DNA of 54,052 nucleotides from Actinomycetes bacterium (GTDB taxonomy: Bacteria; Actinomycetota; Actinomycetes; Mycobacteriales; Mycobacteriaceae), in NCBI GenBank assembly GCA_023460175.1, contig JAEWRC010000117.1:1-54052 (forward strand). The letters run 5' to 3'. The notes under the pieces were generated by a model, which did not search any database, was not told where the DNA came from, and saw only the letters and a program-made list of their open reading frames with translations. The position numbers and the translations under genes were made by a program. Position 1 is the first letter of the stretch, and every line of letters begins with the position of its first letter. This document shows positions 16,702 to 24,997 of the stretch, one piece after another.

Positions 16702-17550
16702 ATGCCGAGAGACATCCGCGAACTGGCCGACGACCCGGCGGCCTATGCGGCTGAATTACGTTCTCGCTGGGGCGGTCTGCTCAGCTACCGCTATATCGGG
16801 CGCACCTACGACTCGATGGACCTGGGCCCCTCCGACAACACCGTCACGGTTCGCCACGACATGCGTGATCCCGCCGGTGGACTGCTGCTGGCCGTGCTGG
16901 GCATCGCCTCACCCGAGGGCGGCGGCATGTCGGACCTCGAGGCCGTTCCCAACCCGGTGGTGCACTCCTGCCAGATCCTCGACCCGGGCACCGACGTCAC
17001 GCGGTTCGAGGTGCGCGGCGAAACCCTCAAGCAGGGACGCCAACTGGGCTACAGCCGTTCGCTGCTGGTCGACGCGCAGCGACCGGAGCGGGTGCTGGCG
17101 GTGACCGAGGGGCAGGGCATCAGCCTGGGCATCCCGCCGGAGGGGCTGCAGAAGATGCCCGTGGACCCGATCGTGGTGGTCGACTCGCCCGAGCTGCCGC
17201 CGCTGTGGCAGGTGTTCGGCGGCACCCGCCGACCGGACGGGCAGTGGACGCTGCCCGAACTGGCCGCCGAGGTCGCCTCCCCCGACGCGGCGCTGCACAT
17301 CGGGCCGCAGTTCGTCATCCTGGAGACCGCGGCGCGCGACGCCGCCGCGGCCCTGGCCGGCACGGATCGCCTGGCCGCGGTGTCCTCGCACGTGATGTTC
17401 ATGGCGCGCGGCAAGGTCGGGCCCTTCCGCGCCCAGGCGCAGGCCAGCGCCGGTCGCTCCGCGGTGCTGGCCCGGGTGCTGCTCTACGACGAGGGCAACC
17501 ACGATCGGGCGATCACCGTGGCGTCCTACCAGTTCGCGCCGGCCGGCTGA
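16702..17550 (+). CDS. Hotdog-fold (thioesterase-like) protein
   Basis: A 282-residue protein with two consecutive hotdog-like halves. The first half (about 30-145) contains DNTVTVRHDMRDPAGGLLLAVLGI and a conserved PNPVVHSCQI. The second half (about 190-282) contains HIGPQFVILETAARDAA and the VMFMARGKVGPFRAQAQ segment typical of PaaI-type thioesterases. It probably binds an acyl-CoA and may hydrolyse it or act as a hydratase. It follows the lipocalin-like gene by 6 bases and converges on the luciferase-like gene with 2 bases between stops. Confidence 0.7.
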   Translation: MPRDIRELADDPAAYAAELRSRWGGLLSYRYIGRTYDSMDLGPSDNTVTVRHDMRDPAGGLLLAVLGIASPEGGGMSDLEAVPNPVVHSCQILDPGTDVTRFEVRGETLKQGRQLGYSRSLLVDAQRPERVLAVTEGQGISLGIPPEGLQKMPVDPIVVVDSPELPPLWQVFGGTRRPDGQWTLPELAAEVASPDAALHIGPQFVILETAARDAAAALAGTDRLAAVSSHVMFMARGKVGPFRAQAQASAGRSAVLARVLLYDEGNHDRAITVASYQFAPAG

Positions 17551-17552
17551 CG

Positions 17553-18602
17553 TCAGGCGCGGTCTTGGGCGCGGTATTCCGCGACGATGGGCTCGAGCTC
17601 GTCAGGCGTGGCGCCGTGCATGATCAGCGCGTCGGCGCCGTAGTCGAACTCCTTGCGGATCCGCTCGACACACTGCTGGGCGCTGCCGGTGGCTGACGGT
17701 TCGAGCCACTCGTCGGGAATCAGCGTCGCGATGTGCTCGATCTGCTCGGCACTGGCCTTGTGGTCGATGCCGCCGGGGATCGACGTGACCACCGAGTCGG
17801 CCCGGAATCGTTCCAGGACAGCGGGATCCCAGTTGTTCGTGCTGACCAGGAGGTCACCGTAGCCTTGCAGGTAGGTGGCCAGCCGGGCGACGGTCTTCTT
17901 CAACCGCAGCTCCTCGGGCAGGTGATCCCCCACCGTGGCGAAGCAGGACCACACCCGCACGGCGGCCGGGTCCCGACCCGCCTGCTCGGCGGCGTCCTTG
18001 ACCGTCTTGACCGCGCGCTGCAACGTCTCCGGGGTGAAGTAGGTGTGCAGGATGACGTCGTCGAACTCGCGGCCGCCCAGCGCCAGGGTCTGCGGGCCGA
18101 ACGCGACGATGGCCAAGCGGATGTCCTCGTTGAAGTCGGGGTCCAGGAACAGCACCGGGTACTTCCCGATCGGGCCGTCGTGGTTGAAGATCAGCTCCCC
18201 GTGCCAGAGCCGGCGCATCACCTGCGCGAAGTCCTCCATCTGGGCGGTGGTGACCGCGGGCACCCCGAACGCGTTGTACATCGCGGCGATACCGCGTCCG
18301 ATGCCGAGGGTGAACCGGCCGCCGGAGAGCCGATGCATGGTGGTCGCGTACGAGCCGGTGATGAGCGGGTGCCGGGTGTTGTGGTTGGTGGCGGCGGTGG
18401 CGATCTGCATCCGGGTGGTGACCGCGCACGCCGCGCCCGTCAGCGACGACGCCTCCTTGACGTTCCACCGCTCGGAGATGAACGCGGTGCCGAAGCCCAG
18501 TTCTTCGCCGCGCCGGGCCTCGTCCATCAGGGAGGCCGGGCCCGCACCGCCCGCCCCGGCCAGCAGGTAGTAGCCCAGTTCGTCGAGAACCCGTTCGGTC
18601 AT
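17553..18602 (-). CDS. Luciferase-like (F420-dependent type) oxidoreductase, second copy
   Basis: A 349-residue LLM-class protein (TIGR03857-like): ELGFGTAFISERWNVKEAS, ITGSYATTMHRLSGGRFTLG and GGREFDDVILHTYFTPE match the TIM-barrel with a flavin or F420 pocket. The C-terminal stretch ends in TPDELEPIVAEYR, typical of the family. It is the last gene of the minus-strand operon running from the SnoaL-like gene at 23259. ATG at 18602 is preferred; an in-frame start 54 bases upstream adds a serine/arginine-rich tail with no homology pattern. Cofactor and substrate are inferred. Confidence 0.88.
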   Translation of the reverse strand: MTERVLDELGYYLLAGAGGAGPASLMDEARRGEELGFGTAFISERWNVKEASSLTGAACAVTTRMQIATAATNHNTRHPLITGSYATTMHRLSGGRFTLGIGRGIAAMYNAFGVPAVTTAQMEDFAQVMRRLWHGELIFNHDGPIGKYPVLFLDPDFNEDIRLAIVAFGPQTLALGGREFDDVILHTYFTPETLQRAVKTVKDAAEQAGRDPAAVRVWSCFATVGDHLPEELRLKKTVARLATYLQGYGDLLVSTNNWDPAVLERFRADSVVTSIPGGIDHKASAEQIEHIATLIPDEWLEPSATGSAQQCVERIRKEFDYGADALIMHGATPDELEPIVAEYRAQDRA

Positions 18603-18627
18603 GCCCAAACTCCTTCGCGTTCGCCGG

Positions 18628-18999
18628 CTAGTGCCAGACGCCTTGTCCGTAACCACAATTCCAGACGTCGGTGATCTGCCCGTCGACCACCTTGAATACC
18701 TCGATGCTGGCGATCTTGAACTCGGCGCCGTCCTTGTTGACCAGGGTCGAGTCGTACACGATCGCGACGTGCTCCTTGTCGTCGTCGGCGATCACCGCGT
18801 TGAGCGCGAAGTGCAGGCTCTCGAAGCTCGCCCAGGTGTCCTCGACGCGCTTGCGCGCCTCGGCCCTGGTCAGGGTGCGGGAGTCGCCGACCTCGTGGCG
18901 CACCATGGTCTCGGCGATGATCTCGTCGGCGAGGTCGAAGCGCGCGTTGTTCCACAGCTCGAGGTTGTAGAGCTCGACCACCTCGCGGGCAGTTCTCAT
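18628..18999 (-). CDS. SnoaL/NTF2-like polyketide-cyclase-fold protein
   Basis: A 123-residue cone-shaped alpha+beta barrel protein of the SnoaL/NTF2 group, with the N-terminal helix REVVELYNLELWN, then ETMVRHEVG, and strand-rich FKIASIEVFKVVDGQITDVWNCG. Members are isomerases, cyclases, dehydratases or ligand binders, so the reaction is open. The ATG lies in an ATGA overlap with the phosphotransferase gene, so the two are translationally coupled. A second SnoaL-like protein sits at the head of the operon (22801-23259). Confidence 0.82.
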   Translation of the reverse strand: MRTAREVVELYNLELWNNARFDLADEIIAETMVRHEVGDSRTLTRAEARKRVEDTWASFESLHFALNAVIADDDKEHVAIVYDSTLVNKDGAEFKIASIEVFKVVDGQITDVWNCGYGQGVWH

Positions 19000-20075
19000 G
19001 CGAAGACCTCCAGAGCCTCGATGTCGGTCATGGTGGCCACCGCGCGGTCGACGAGCGTGATGCACAGTTGCCGGGAGCGCGGCGGCATCGCGTCCCAGCC
19101 GATCAGGATCACCACCGGCAGGATCATCAGGTAGGCCACCGCGAACCGGTAGTGCCGCCACGCCTCGTCGAACGAATAGTCGTCGACGCCGTGCTGGGCC
19201 AGCGCATCGAGGTAGCGCCGCAGCAACGGCGCGTCGAGGCCGCGGCGCACATCGGCAGGCAGTCCCTGACTGACCAGGTAGGCGATGTCGGCGGCGCCGG
19301 CACCGCGCACGGCCATCTGGAAATCGACCACCTTCAGGCGATTACCGCGGAAGAACATGTTGTCCGCGCGGATGTCTCCGTGCAACAACATGTTCCGTTC
19401 CGCCAGCGCGCTCAGGGCCTGCGGGGCCAGTTCGGCGAACCGCTCGGCGAAGTCCGCCACCCGGTCGGGAATCGGCTGGGTCGTGTGTTCCCGGTAGATC
19501 TGCCAGGCCGGCGCGAACACCGGCACCAACAGATCGCGCGCAACCGGGGTGTCCAGGGGCGGGAACTGCTGCAGCACCTCGTCGTCGGCGGTGGTCACCG
19601 ACCAGGCGTGCAGCGCGGCAAGCTGATCGATGCAGGTGTGCGCCTGCTCCAGCGGCAGGCCCGCGAGATGATCCGCGTTGTGCCAGTCCTGCAGGTCCTC
19701 CAGGATCAGCACGAAATCCGAGGTCTCGTCGTCGATTCGCGCCACGTAGCAGCGCGGCGTCGCCATCGGGGCCGTGCCGGCGACACGCGAGTAGAACATC
19801 AACTCCTTGCGGTAGCCGCCGAGCAGTTCCATCGCTCCGCGCGCCTCCGGCGTGCCGGGCAGCTTGGCGATCAGACTTCGCGGAGACCCCTCGCTGCCGG
19901 TCAGGTGCAGTCGGTACAGCAGCGACGAGAAGCCGGTGTCCTCGGCGATCCGTTCGGCCCGCACGTCGCTGATGGTCAGGTCCGCGGACAGGCTCGGATC
20001 GGCGCGCAGCGCGGCGGTCAGCCATGCCGGGGTGAGGTCCGCTATCTCGGCCGGAATGTCCACCGTCGCCGTCAT
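18996..20075 (-). CDS. APH/EcKinase-type phosphotransferase
   Basis: A 359-residue protein-kinase-fold enzyme: ATP lysine K71 in LIAKLPG, catalytic LLHGDIRADN (H232, D234, N239) and metal-binding DFQ (D251). This is the aminoglycoside phosphotransferase/EcKinase-like group, which phosphorylates small hydroxylated compounds; lipid-catabolic regions of mycobacteria often carry one. A CoA-related or sterol-like alcohol is possible but unproven, and antibiotic resistance is not implied. Start at 20075 overlaps the upstream hydrolase stop by one base (TGATG). Confidence 0.85.
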   Translation of the reverse strand: MTATVDIPAEIADLTPAWLTAALRADPSLSADLTISDVRAERIAEDTGFSSLLYRLHLTGSEGSPRSLIAKLPGTPEARGAMELLGGYRKELMFYSRVAGTAPMATPRCYVARIDDETSDFVLILEDLQDWHNADHLAGLPLEQAHTCIDQLAALHAWSVTTADDEVLQQFPPLDTPVARDLLVPVFAPAWQIYREHTTQPIPDRVADFAERFAELAPQALSALAERNMLLHGDIRADNMFFRGNRLKVVDFQMAVRGAGAADIAYLVSQGLPADVRRGLDAPLLRRYLDALAQHGVDDYSFDEAWRHYRFAVAYLMILPVVILIGWDAMPPRSRQLCITLVDRAVATMTDIEALEVFA

Positions 20076-21184
20076 CAGGCCCTCCGCTCCCTCTCCACCG
20101 ACCGCAGAAAGCGTTCGGTCTTCCGCTGCACCCCGCCGGCGAACAGATGCCCCACGTGACCGCCTTGGTGCCAATAGATCTCGCCGCCCCAGCGTTCGTG
20201 CAACGCCAACGCCGGCGCGCGCATCGCCATCTGGTCGTGCCACGCGCCGACGATCAGCCGGCGCTGTCGCGGCGCGGTCGGTTCCATGGCCAGCGGGTCG
20301 ATCACCGAGGTCAACGCCGCCACCTCCGGCGAGCCCAGCACCGCACCCACCTCATCGGCGGCCCCGCCCCAGCGATGCAGATGGTTGGCGATCATCGCGT
20401 TGAGCCCCAGGATCGGCGTGTACAGCGCCACCCCATCGACCTCCTCGAACCCGGCGACCAGCGCGGCCACCCCGCTGCCCAGCGAGAGCCCGGCCAGCGC
20501 GATGCTGCTCGCCTGGGGCTGCAACCACCGGATCACCGCGCGGACCTCCGACACCGTGCGCATCATCCCCGCGACGTTGGCCACCGGATCGGTATCGGGA
20601 TAGGTGGGCCAACGGTGCCGCCGCACCCCGTGCCCGGGCTGGATGGGCATCGCGACGTTGTAGCCGAGCCCGTGGTGGATGCGCCCGATCCGCGCGACCG
20701 CGAAATCGGTCAGTCCGCCCTGGCCCGCCCCGTGCACCCACACCAGCCAGGGCCGCGGCCCGCCGCGGTGGCGCACGATGTGGCACGCGGCGGTGGCCGG
20801 CCCCCCGTTCGCCTGCAGGCAGTCCGGCAGCCGCGGGTCGTGGATGTAGGTCAGTTCCTCGAACGTGAACCGTCCGGCCAGCCGGCGCCGAACGGAGCTC
20901 ACCCGCAACGGATCCGGGTCCGGATAGGCCGCGGGCAGGCCCGCCTCGGTGAGCGCCTCGGCAACCCGGCCGTACCCGGACACCTCGCAGCGCAGGCTCG
21001 GCGGCGGGGCGGCCAGCGTCATCCCGGTGACCACCAGTTCATCCAGCGCGACCTCGCCGAGTTGGCGCAGCCCCCGAGGCGACCACGGCGTCCAGCCCTC
21101 CGTGCCGGACAGCGCGTCGGCCGACCGGGGTAGCACGCCGCCGAGGGCGCGGGCGACGGTCCTGACGCGTTCCTGGGGCCGCAC
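20075..21184 (-). CDS. Alpha/beta hydrolase
   Basis: A 369-residue hydrolase starting with GTG. The core shows LVWVHGAGQGG (148-157), nucleophile elbow GLSLGSG with S234 and a late histidine in GGHVGHLF. The N-terminal 140 residues are a long cap rich in arginine. It lies three bases after the flavoprotein gene on the same strand. If the flavoprotein made a lactone or ester by Baeyer-Villiger chemistry, this would be the natural esterase or lactonase partner; this is inference from gene order. Confidence 0.82.
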   Translation of the reverse strand: MRPQERVRTVARALGGVLPRSADALSGTEGWTPWSPRGLRQLGEVALDELVVTGMTLAAPPPSLRCEVSGYGRVAEALTEAGLPAAYPDPDPLRVSSVRRRLAGRFTFEELTYIHDPRLPDCLQANGGPATAACHIVRHRGGPRPWLVWVHGAGQGGLTDFAVARIGRIHHGLGYNVAMPIQPGHGVRRHRWPTYPDTDPVANVAGMMRTVSEVRAVIRWLQPQASSIALAGLSLGSGVAALVAGFEEVDGVALYTPILGLNAMIANHLHRWGGAADEVGAVLGSPEVAALTSVIDPLAMEPTAPRQRRLIVGAWHDQMAMRAPALALHERWGGEIYWHQGGHVGHLFAGGVQRKTERFLRSVERERRA

Positions 21185-21187
21185 GGG

Positions 21188-22804
21188 TCAGGCCAGTTCG
21201 AAGCCGGGATAGCCGGTGGCCGCGATCTCGTCGCAGCGGCGCCGATACTCGGGGATGCCCGCGGTGTAGGCCATGTACCGGCGCCTCTTGCCCGGGACGT
21301 TCGCGCCGTTGTACCAGGAGTTGCAGCTCGGGTGGGCCAGCACCGTCGGCTCCACCAACGAGGTGGTGTGCTCGATCCATTCCCGCTGCGCCTCGGGCGA
21401 GGCCTCGATGGTGCGGTGCCCGTTGTCGCGCAGGTAGGCGAGGCAGTCGCCGATCCACTCGACGTGCTGTTCGAGGGCCGCAACGAAATTGGTGGCCGCC
21501 GAGGGGCTGCCGGGGGCCTGGACGATGAACAGGTTCGGAAACCCGGCCACCGCCAATCCCAGGTACGACGTGGGGCCCTCGTCCTGCCAAACCTCGCGCA
21601 GGCTCGCGCCGTCGCGGCCGGTGATGTCGATGCGGCTCAGCGCACCGGTCATGGCGTCGAACCCGGTGGCGTAGATGATCACGTCCAGGTCGTGATCGCC
21701 CTGATCGGTGCTGATGCCCGTCGGGGTGACCGCCCGGATGGGCCCGGACCGCAGATCCACCAGCGTGACGTTGTCCCGGTTGAAGGTCTCGTAGTAGCCC
21801 TGATCGATGATCGGGCGCTTACAGCCGAACGGATGCGTCGGCACCAGCGCGGCCGCGGTCGCCGGATCCTTGACGATGCGCGCGATCGCCTCGCCGTAGA
21901 GCGTGGCCGCCATCCGGTTGGCCTCGATGTCGAAGAAGATGTCGCCCCAGTTCAGAGCGCCCATCACGCCGTGCTCGTCGATGGCCCGCAGTTGCTCCTC
22001 GCGAGTGGCCGACTTGATCGGTGGCCGCGCGAGCATGTCCAGCAGCAGCGAGAACGCACTGAGCCGCGCCGCGCCGACCGGGTGTTCGCGTTGGGCCGCC
22101 CGGATCTCGGGGTAGGACGCCTTGAGGTCATCGAGTTCGTCGGCGGGCAGGGGCCGCACGTCCCAGGGCAGGGTGTAGGCCGCCGAGCGCTGGAACACGG
22201 TGAGATGTCCGGCTTCTCGGGCCACGACGGGGATCAGCTGCACGCCCGTGGAGCCGGTACCGATGATCCCGACGCGCTTGCCGGCCAGGTCGAACCCGGC
22301 CTTGGGCCAGCACGCGGTGAACAGGGATGCCCCGTCGAACGAGTCCATGCCGGGCAGGTCCGGCTCGAGCGGGACCGAGAGGATGCCCGAGGCCGCGACC
22401 ACGTGCGAGGCGGTGAAGCGGGCCCCGGTGTCGGTGTCGATGCGCCAGCAGGCCGCATCGGCGTCGAAGGCCATGGCGGTGACCCGGGTGTCGAGTCGGA
22501 TGTCCCGGCGCAGGTCGAGCTTGTCGGCGACGAAGTTCAGGTACGCCTCGATCTCCGGCTGTGCGGGCATGGTCTCGGTCCACACCCACTCCTGCTGGAT
22601 CTCCTCGGAGAAACTGTAGGAGTACTCGATGCTCTCGATATCGCAGCGCGCGCCGGGGTAGCGGTTGAACAGCCAAGTGCCCCCGACGTTTTCGCCCGCC
22701 TCGACCGCGATCACCGACAGGCCGAGTTCCCGCAGCCGGTGCAGCATGTACAGCCCGGAGAAACCGGCGCCGATGACCAGGGCGTCGTAGGACTCAGCGC
22801 TCAT
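21188..22804 (-). CDS. Baeyer-Villiger-type flavin monooxygenase with altered fingerprint
   Basis: A 538-residue class B flavin monooxygenase with two Rossmann motifs: GAGFSG (12-17, FAD) and GTGSTG (182-187, NADPH). The Baeyer-Villiger fingerprint FxGxxxHxxxWP is present at 156-167 as FDGASLFTACWP, so the conserved histidine is phenylalanine (codon TTC). Other family segments, NVGGTWLFNRYPGARCD and YATGFDAMTG, are intact. It would oxidise a ketone to an ester or lactone, or act as a related N/S-oxygenase or NADPH oxidase. Overlaps the SnoaL-like gene as ATGA and is followed by the alpha/beta hydrolase. Confidence 0.88.
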   Translation of the reverse strand: MSAESYDALVIGAGFSGLYMLHRLRELGLSVIAVEAGENVGGTWLFNRYPGARCDIESIEYSYSFSEEIQQEWVWTETMPAQPEIEAYLNFVADKLDLRRDIRLDTRVTAMAFDADAACWRIDTDTGARFTASHVVAASGILSVPLEPDLPGMDSFDGASLFTACWPKAGFDLAGKRVGIIGTGSTGVQLIPVVAREAGHLTVFQRSAAYTLPWDVRPLPADELDDLKASYPEIRAAQREHPVGAARLSAFSLLLDMLARPPIKSATREEQLRAIDEHGVMGALNWGDIFFDIEANRMAATLYGEAIARIVKDPATAAALVPTHPFGCKRPIIDQGYYETFNRDNVTLVDLRSGPIRAVTPTGISTDQGDHDLDVIIYATGFDAMTGALSRIDITGRDGASLREVWQDEGPTSYLGLAVAGFPNLFIVQAPGSPSAATNFVAALEQHVEWIGDCLAYLRDNGHRTIEASPEAQREWIEHTTSLVEPTVLAHPSCNSWYNGANVPGKRRRYMAYTAGIPEYRRRCDEIAATGYPGFELA

Positions 22805-23259
22805 GTGGACTCGGTGAACCGCAGCATGGTCCGGGTCAGGTGCAGGCTGGTGATCTGCCAGCACCCGCCGCGTTTCTCGTACGTTTCGTGATAGTGCCCC
22901 GCGCCGTGCAGTTCTCTGTCCTCCCAGACCAGCAGATCCTCCATCGCCCAGATGGCGCTGGCCGTGGTCGGTGAGCTCAGATCGATCTCGGGGGTGTGAC
23001 AGTGGTGCATGGTCGCCGCGCCGGCGATGCCGCCGAGCACCACCGGTTCGAACGCCTCGAGGCCCTGCAGGGGCGGCATGGTCTGCGGGTCGGCACCGCC
23101 GGTGGACACCGCCAGATCGAGCGTCACGACGACGTCGGGGGCGAACAGCGCACGCCAGGCTTCGATGTCGCGGGTGTCGAGGAAACGGCAGTACTGCGCC
23201 TTCAATCTGCGGATTGCCTCGACTTCGTCCCGCGGGTCCGCGGCGTGCGGTTCACTCAT
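22801..23259 (-). CDS. SnoaL-like protein, first gene of the flavoprotein operon
   Basis: A 152-residue SnoaL_4-like protein: EVEAIRRLKAQYCRFLDTRD at the N-terminus, then WRALFAPDVVVTL, and a C-terminal HETYEKRGGCWQITSLHLTR strand pair. ATG at 23259 has an AGGAGG ribosome site 8 bases upstream; a start 36 bases earlier would overlap this site. It heads a six-gene operon (SnoaL-like, flavoprotein, hydrolase, kinase, NTF2-like, luciferase-like) and shares an 84-base divergent promoter with the Rieske operon, containing site 3 of the shared motif. Reaction unknown. Confidence 0.85.
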   Translation of the reverse strand: MSEPHAADPRDEVEAIRRLKAQYCRFLDTRDIEAWRALFAPDVVVTLDLAVSTGGADPQTMPPLQGLEAFEPVVLGGIAGAATMHHCHTPEIDLSSPTTASAIWAMEDLLVWEDRELHGAGHYHETYEKRGGCWQITSLHLTRTMLRFTEST

Positions 23260-23295
23260 CTGGCGCTGCCTCCTCGATGGCTCTGCTGAAATCAC

Positions 23296-23311
23296 TACTG
23301 TAATCTATTCC
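23296..23311 (+). promoter_or_regulatory. Shared catabolic-promoter element, site 3
   Basis: TACTGTAATCTATTCC on the plus strand, between the divergent SnoaL-like operon (37 bases) and the Rieske operon (33 bases). TACTGT could serve as the Rieske -10. Placement midway between the two starts would let one factor control both operons. Confidence 0.65.
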
Positions 23312-23343
23312 GTACTGACCGTGCGCGAGATGGGGAAGCGACA

Positions 23344-24357
23344 ATGAAGGTCCCGTTCACCTGGAAAGTCACCGGGTGGTTCATGATCGGATGGTCGGCC
23401 GAATACGAGGTCGGCGACGTCAAAGCGCTGAAGTACTTCGGCGAGGATCTGGCCGCCTACCGCGACGAGAACGGCGAACTGCACGTTCTCGAGGCGCACT
23501 GCAAGCACCTGGGCGCCCACATCGGCCATGGCGGCAAGGTGGTCGGCGATTGCGTCGAATGCCCGTTCCACGGGTGGCGGTGGGGCCCGCAGGGCGACAA
23601 CACCTACATCCCGTACCAGCCGGACCGGCCCAACCGCGGTCTGAAGCTACGCTCCTACCCGGTCGAGGAACAGTACGGCTGCATCTTCATGTGGTACCAG
23701 CCCGAGGGCAAGGAACCGCAGTGGGAACTGCCGGACATCTTCGGTAAGTTCCCGCAGTTCGAGACCGACCCGAACGCCTACTACCGGCCCTATCCGGAGT
23801 TCTCCAGCCGGGCCGACGCGATCCCGGTCCATCCGCAGATCGTGGCCGAGAACGCCCCCGACAGCTCACATTTCCGCTATGTGCACAAGGCGACGGTGAC
23901 CCCGATCTGCCTGCACTGGGAAGGTGTCGACGAAGAATGGCGGTTTTTGACCGGTTGGCCCGACGTGCGCAGCGACGACCCGGACGCGATGGCCCTGCGC
24001 ATCCACAGCCACTACTCGGGACTCGGGTTCGCCATGAGCGCCTTCGAGGGGGCCTCGAATCACCGGTTGATCTTCGCCTGCACCCCGGTCGACGACGAGG
24101 TCTCCGACATGTTCTATTCCATCTGGTGGCCCAAGGAACCTGGCGAGACCTCCGACATCCCACCCGAGCATGTCCGTGCCAAGGTCGAGCGTCAGTACCT
24201 GAAAACGGTGTGGGAGGACTGCGACATCTGGCGCTACCAAAAATATGTCGAGCATCCTCCGCTGGCCAAGGTGGACGCCAAACACTATATGGCCCTGCGT
24301 AAGTGGGCGACACGGTTCTACGACGTCCCGCCCGCCGAAGTGGCCGCCCACGCATGA
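23344..24357 (+). CDS. Rieske non-haem iron oxygenase, KshA-like
   Basis: A 337-residue terminal oxygenase. The Rieske 2Fe-2S site is C53, H55, C73 and H76 (CKH, then 17 residues, then CPFH). The mononuclear iron site is in ENAPDSSHFRYVH: D173, H176, H181. The overall form resembles KshA, the 3-ketosteroid 9-alpha-hydroxylase oxygenase, but it is shorter and the substrate need not be a steroid. It needs a reductase (KshB-like) encoded elsewhere. It is the first gene of an operon with the isochorismatase-fold and FadD genes and overlaps the former as ATGA. Confidence 0.9.
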   Translation: MKVPFTWKVTGWFMIGWSAEYEVGDVKALKYFGEDLAAYRDENGELHVLEAHCKHLGAHIGHGGKVVGDCVECPFHGWRWGPQGDNTYIPYQPDRPNRGLKLRSYPVEEQYGCIFMWYQPEGKEPQWELPDIFGKFPQFETDPNAYYRPYPEFSSRADAIPVHPQIVAENAPDSSHFRYVHKATVTPICLHWEGVDEEWRFLTGWPDVRSDDPDAMALRIHSHYSGLGFAMSAFEGASNHRLIFACTPVDDEVSDMFYSIWWPKEPGETSDIPPEHVRAKVERQYLKTVWEDCDIWRYQKYVEHPPLAKVDAKHYMALRKWATRFYDVPPAEVAAHA

Positions 24358-24974
24358 CGGTTGCGCTGGCAGATCTGGTCGCACCGGCCCACACCGCCGT
24401 CGTCACCCAGGAGTTGCAGGGCGCGGTGGTCGGCCCGTCGGCGGGCCTGGCCGCGCTGGCCGACGAGGCCCGTCGGGAGGCCCTGCCCAACATCACGCGC
24501 CTGCTGCCGGCGGCCCGCGGGGCCGGTGCCGCCGTGGTGCATTGCCTGGTGCAGCGCCGCGCCGACGGCCGTGGGTCCAATCACAACGCCACACTGTTCG
24601 CGATCGGCCGCCAGGACGTCGACATCGCGCCGGGCAGCCCGGGCGCGGCGCTGCTCGACGAGTTCGGCCCGGAGCCGAGCGATCTGGTGCTGCACCGCTG
24701 GCACGGCCTGGGCCCGATGGGCGGCACCGACCTGGATGCGATCCTGCGCAACCTCGGGGTCCGCACCATCGTCGCGGTGGGCGTCTCGCTCAACGTCGCG
24801 ATCCCCAATCTGGTGATGGACGCCGTCAACGCCGGCTACCGGGTGGTGCTGCCCCGCGACGCGGTGGCCGGCATCCCCACCGACTACGGCACCGCGATCA
24901 TCGACAACACCCTGTCCCTGCTGTCCACCGTGACCACCACCGACGCCCTGATCGACGCCTGGCGCCGGGTCTGA
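24354..24974 (+). CDS. Isochorismatase-fold protein lacking the catalytic triad
   Basis: A 206-residue cysteine-hydrolase (isochorismatase) fold protein: GGTDLDAILRNLGVRTIVAVGV and GYRVVLPRDAVAG match the family core. The family triad Asp-Lys-Cys is lost: the N-terminal DMQ position reads ELQ (E20), the lysine region reads HRWHG with no lysine, and the nucleophile cysteine aligns with A149 in VSLNVAIPN. It is probably a binding or structural protein, or uses other chemistry. Start overlaps the Rieske stop. The gene is intact and in frame between two conserved genes, so it is not a pseudogene. Confidence 0.8.
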   Translation: MTVALADLVAPAHTAVVTQELQGAVVGPSAGLAALADEARREALPNITRLLPAARGAGAAVVHCLVQRRADGRGSNHNATLFAIGRQDVDIAPGSPGAALLDEFGPEPSDLVLHRWHGLGPMGGTDLDAILRNLGVRTIVAVGVSLNVAIPNLVMDAVNAGYRVVLPRDAVAGIPTDYGTAIIDNTLSLLSTVTTTDALIDAWRRV

Positions 24975-24997
24975 GTCGTCAGAATAACGGAGCAACA

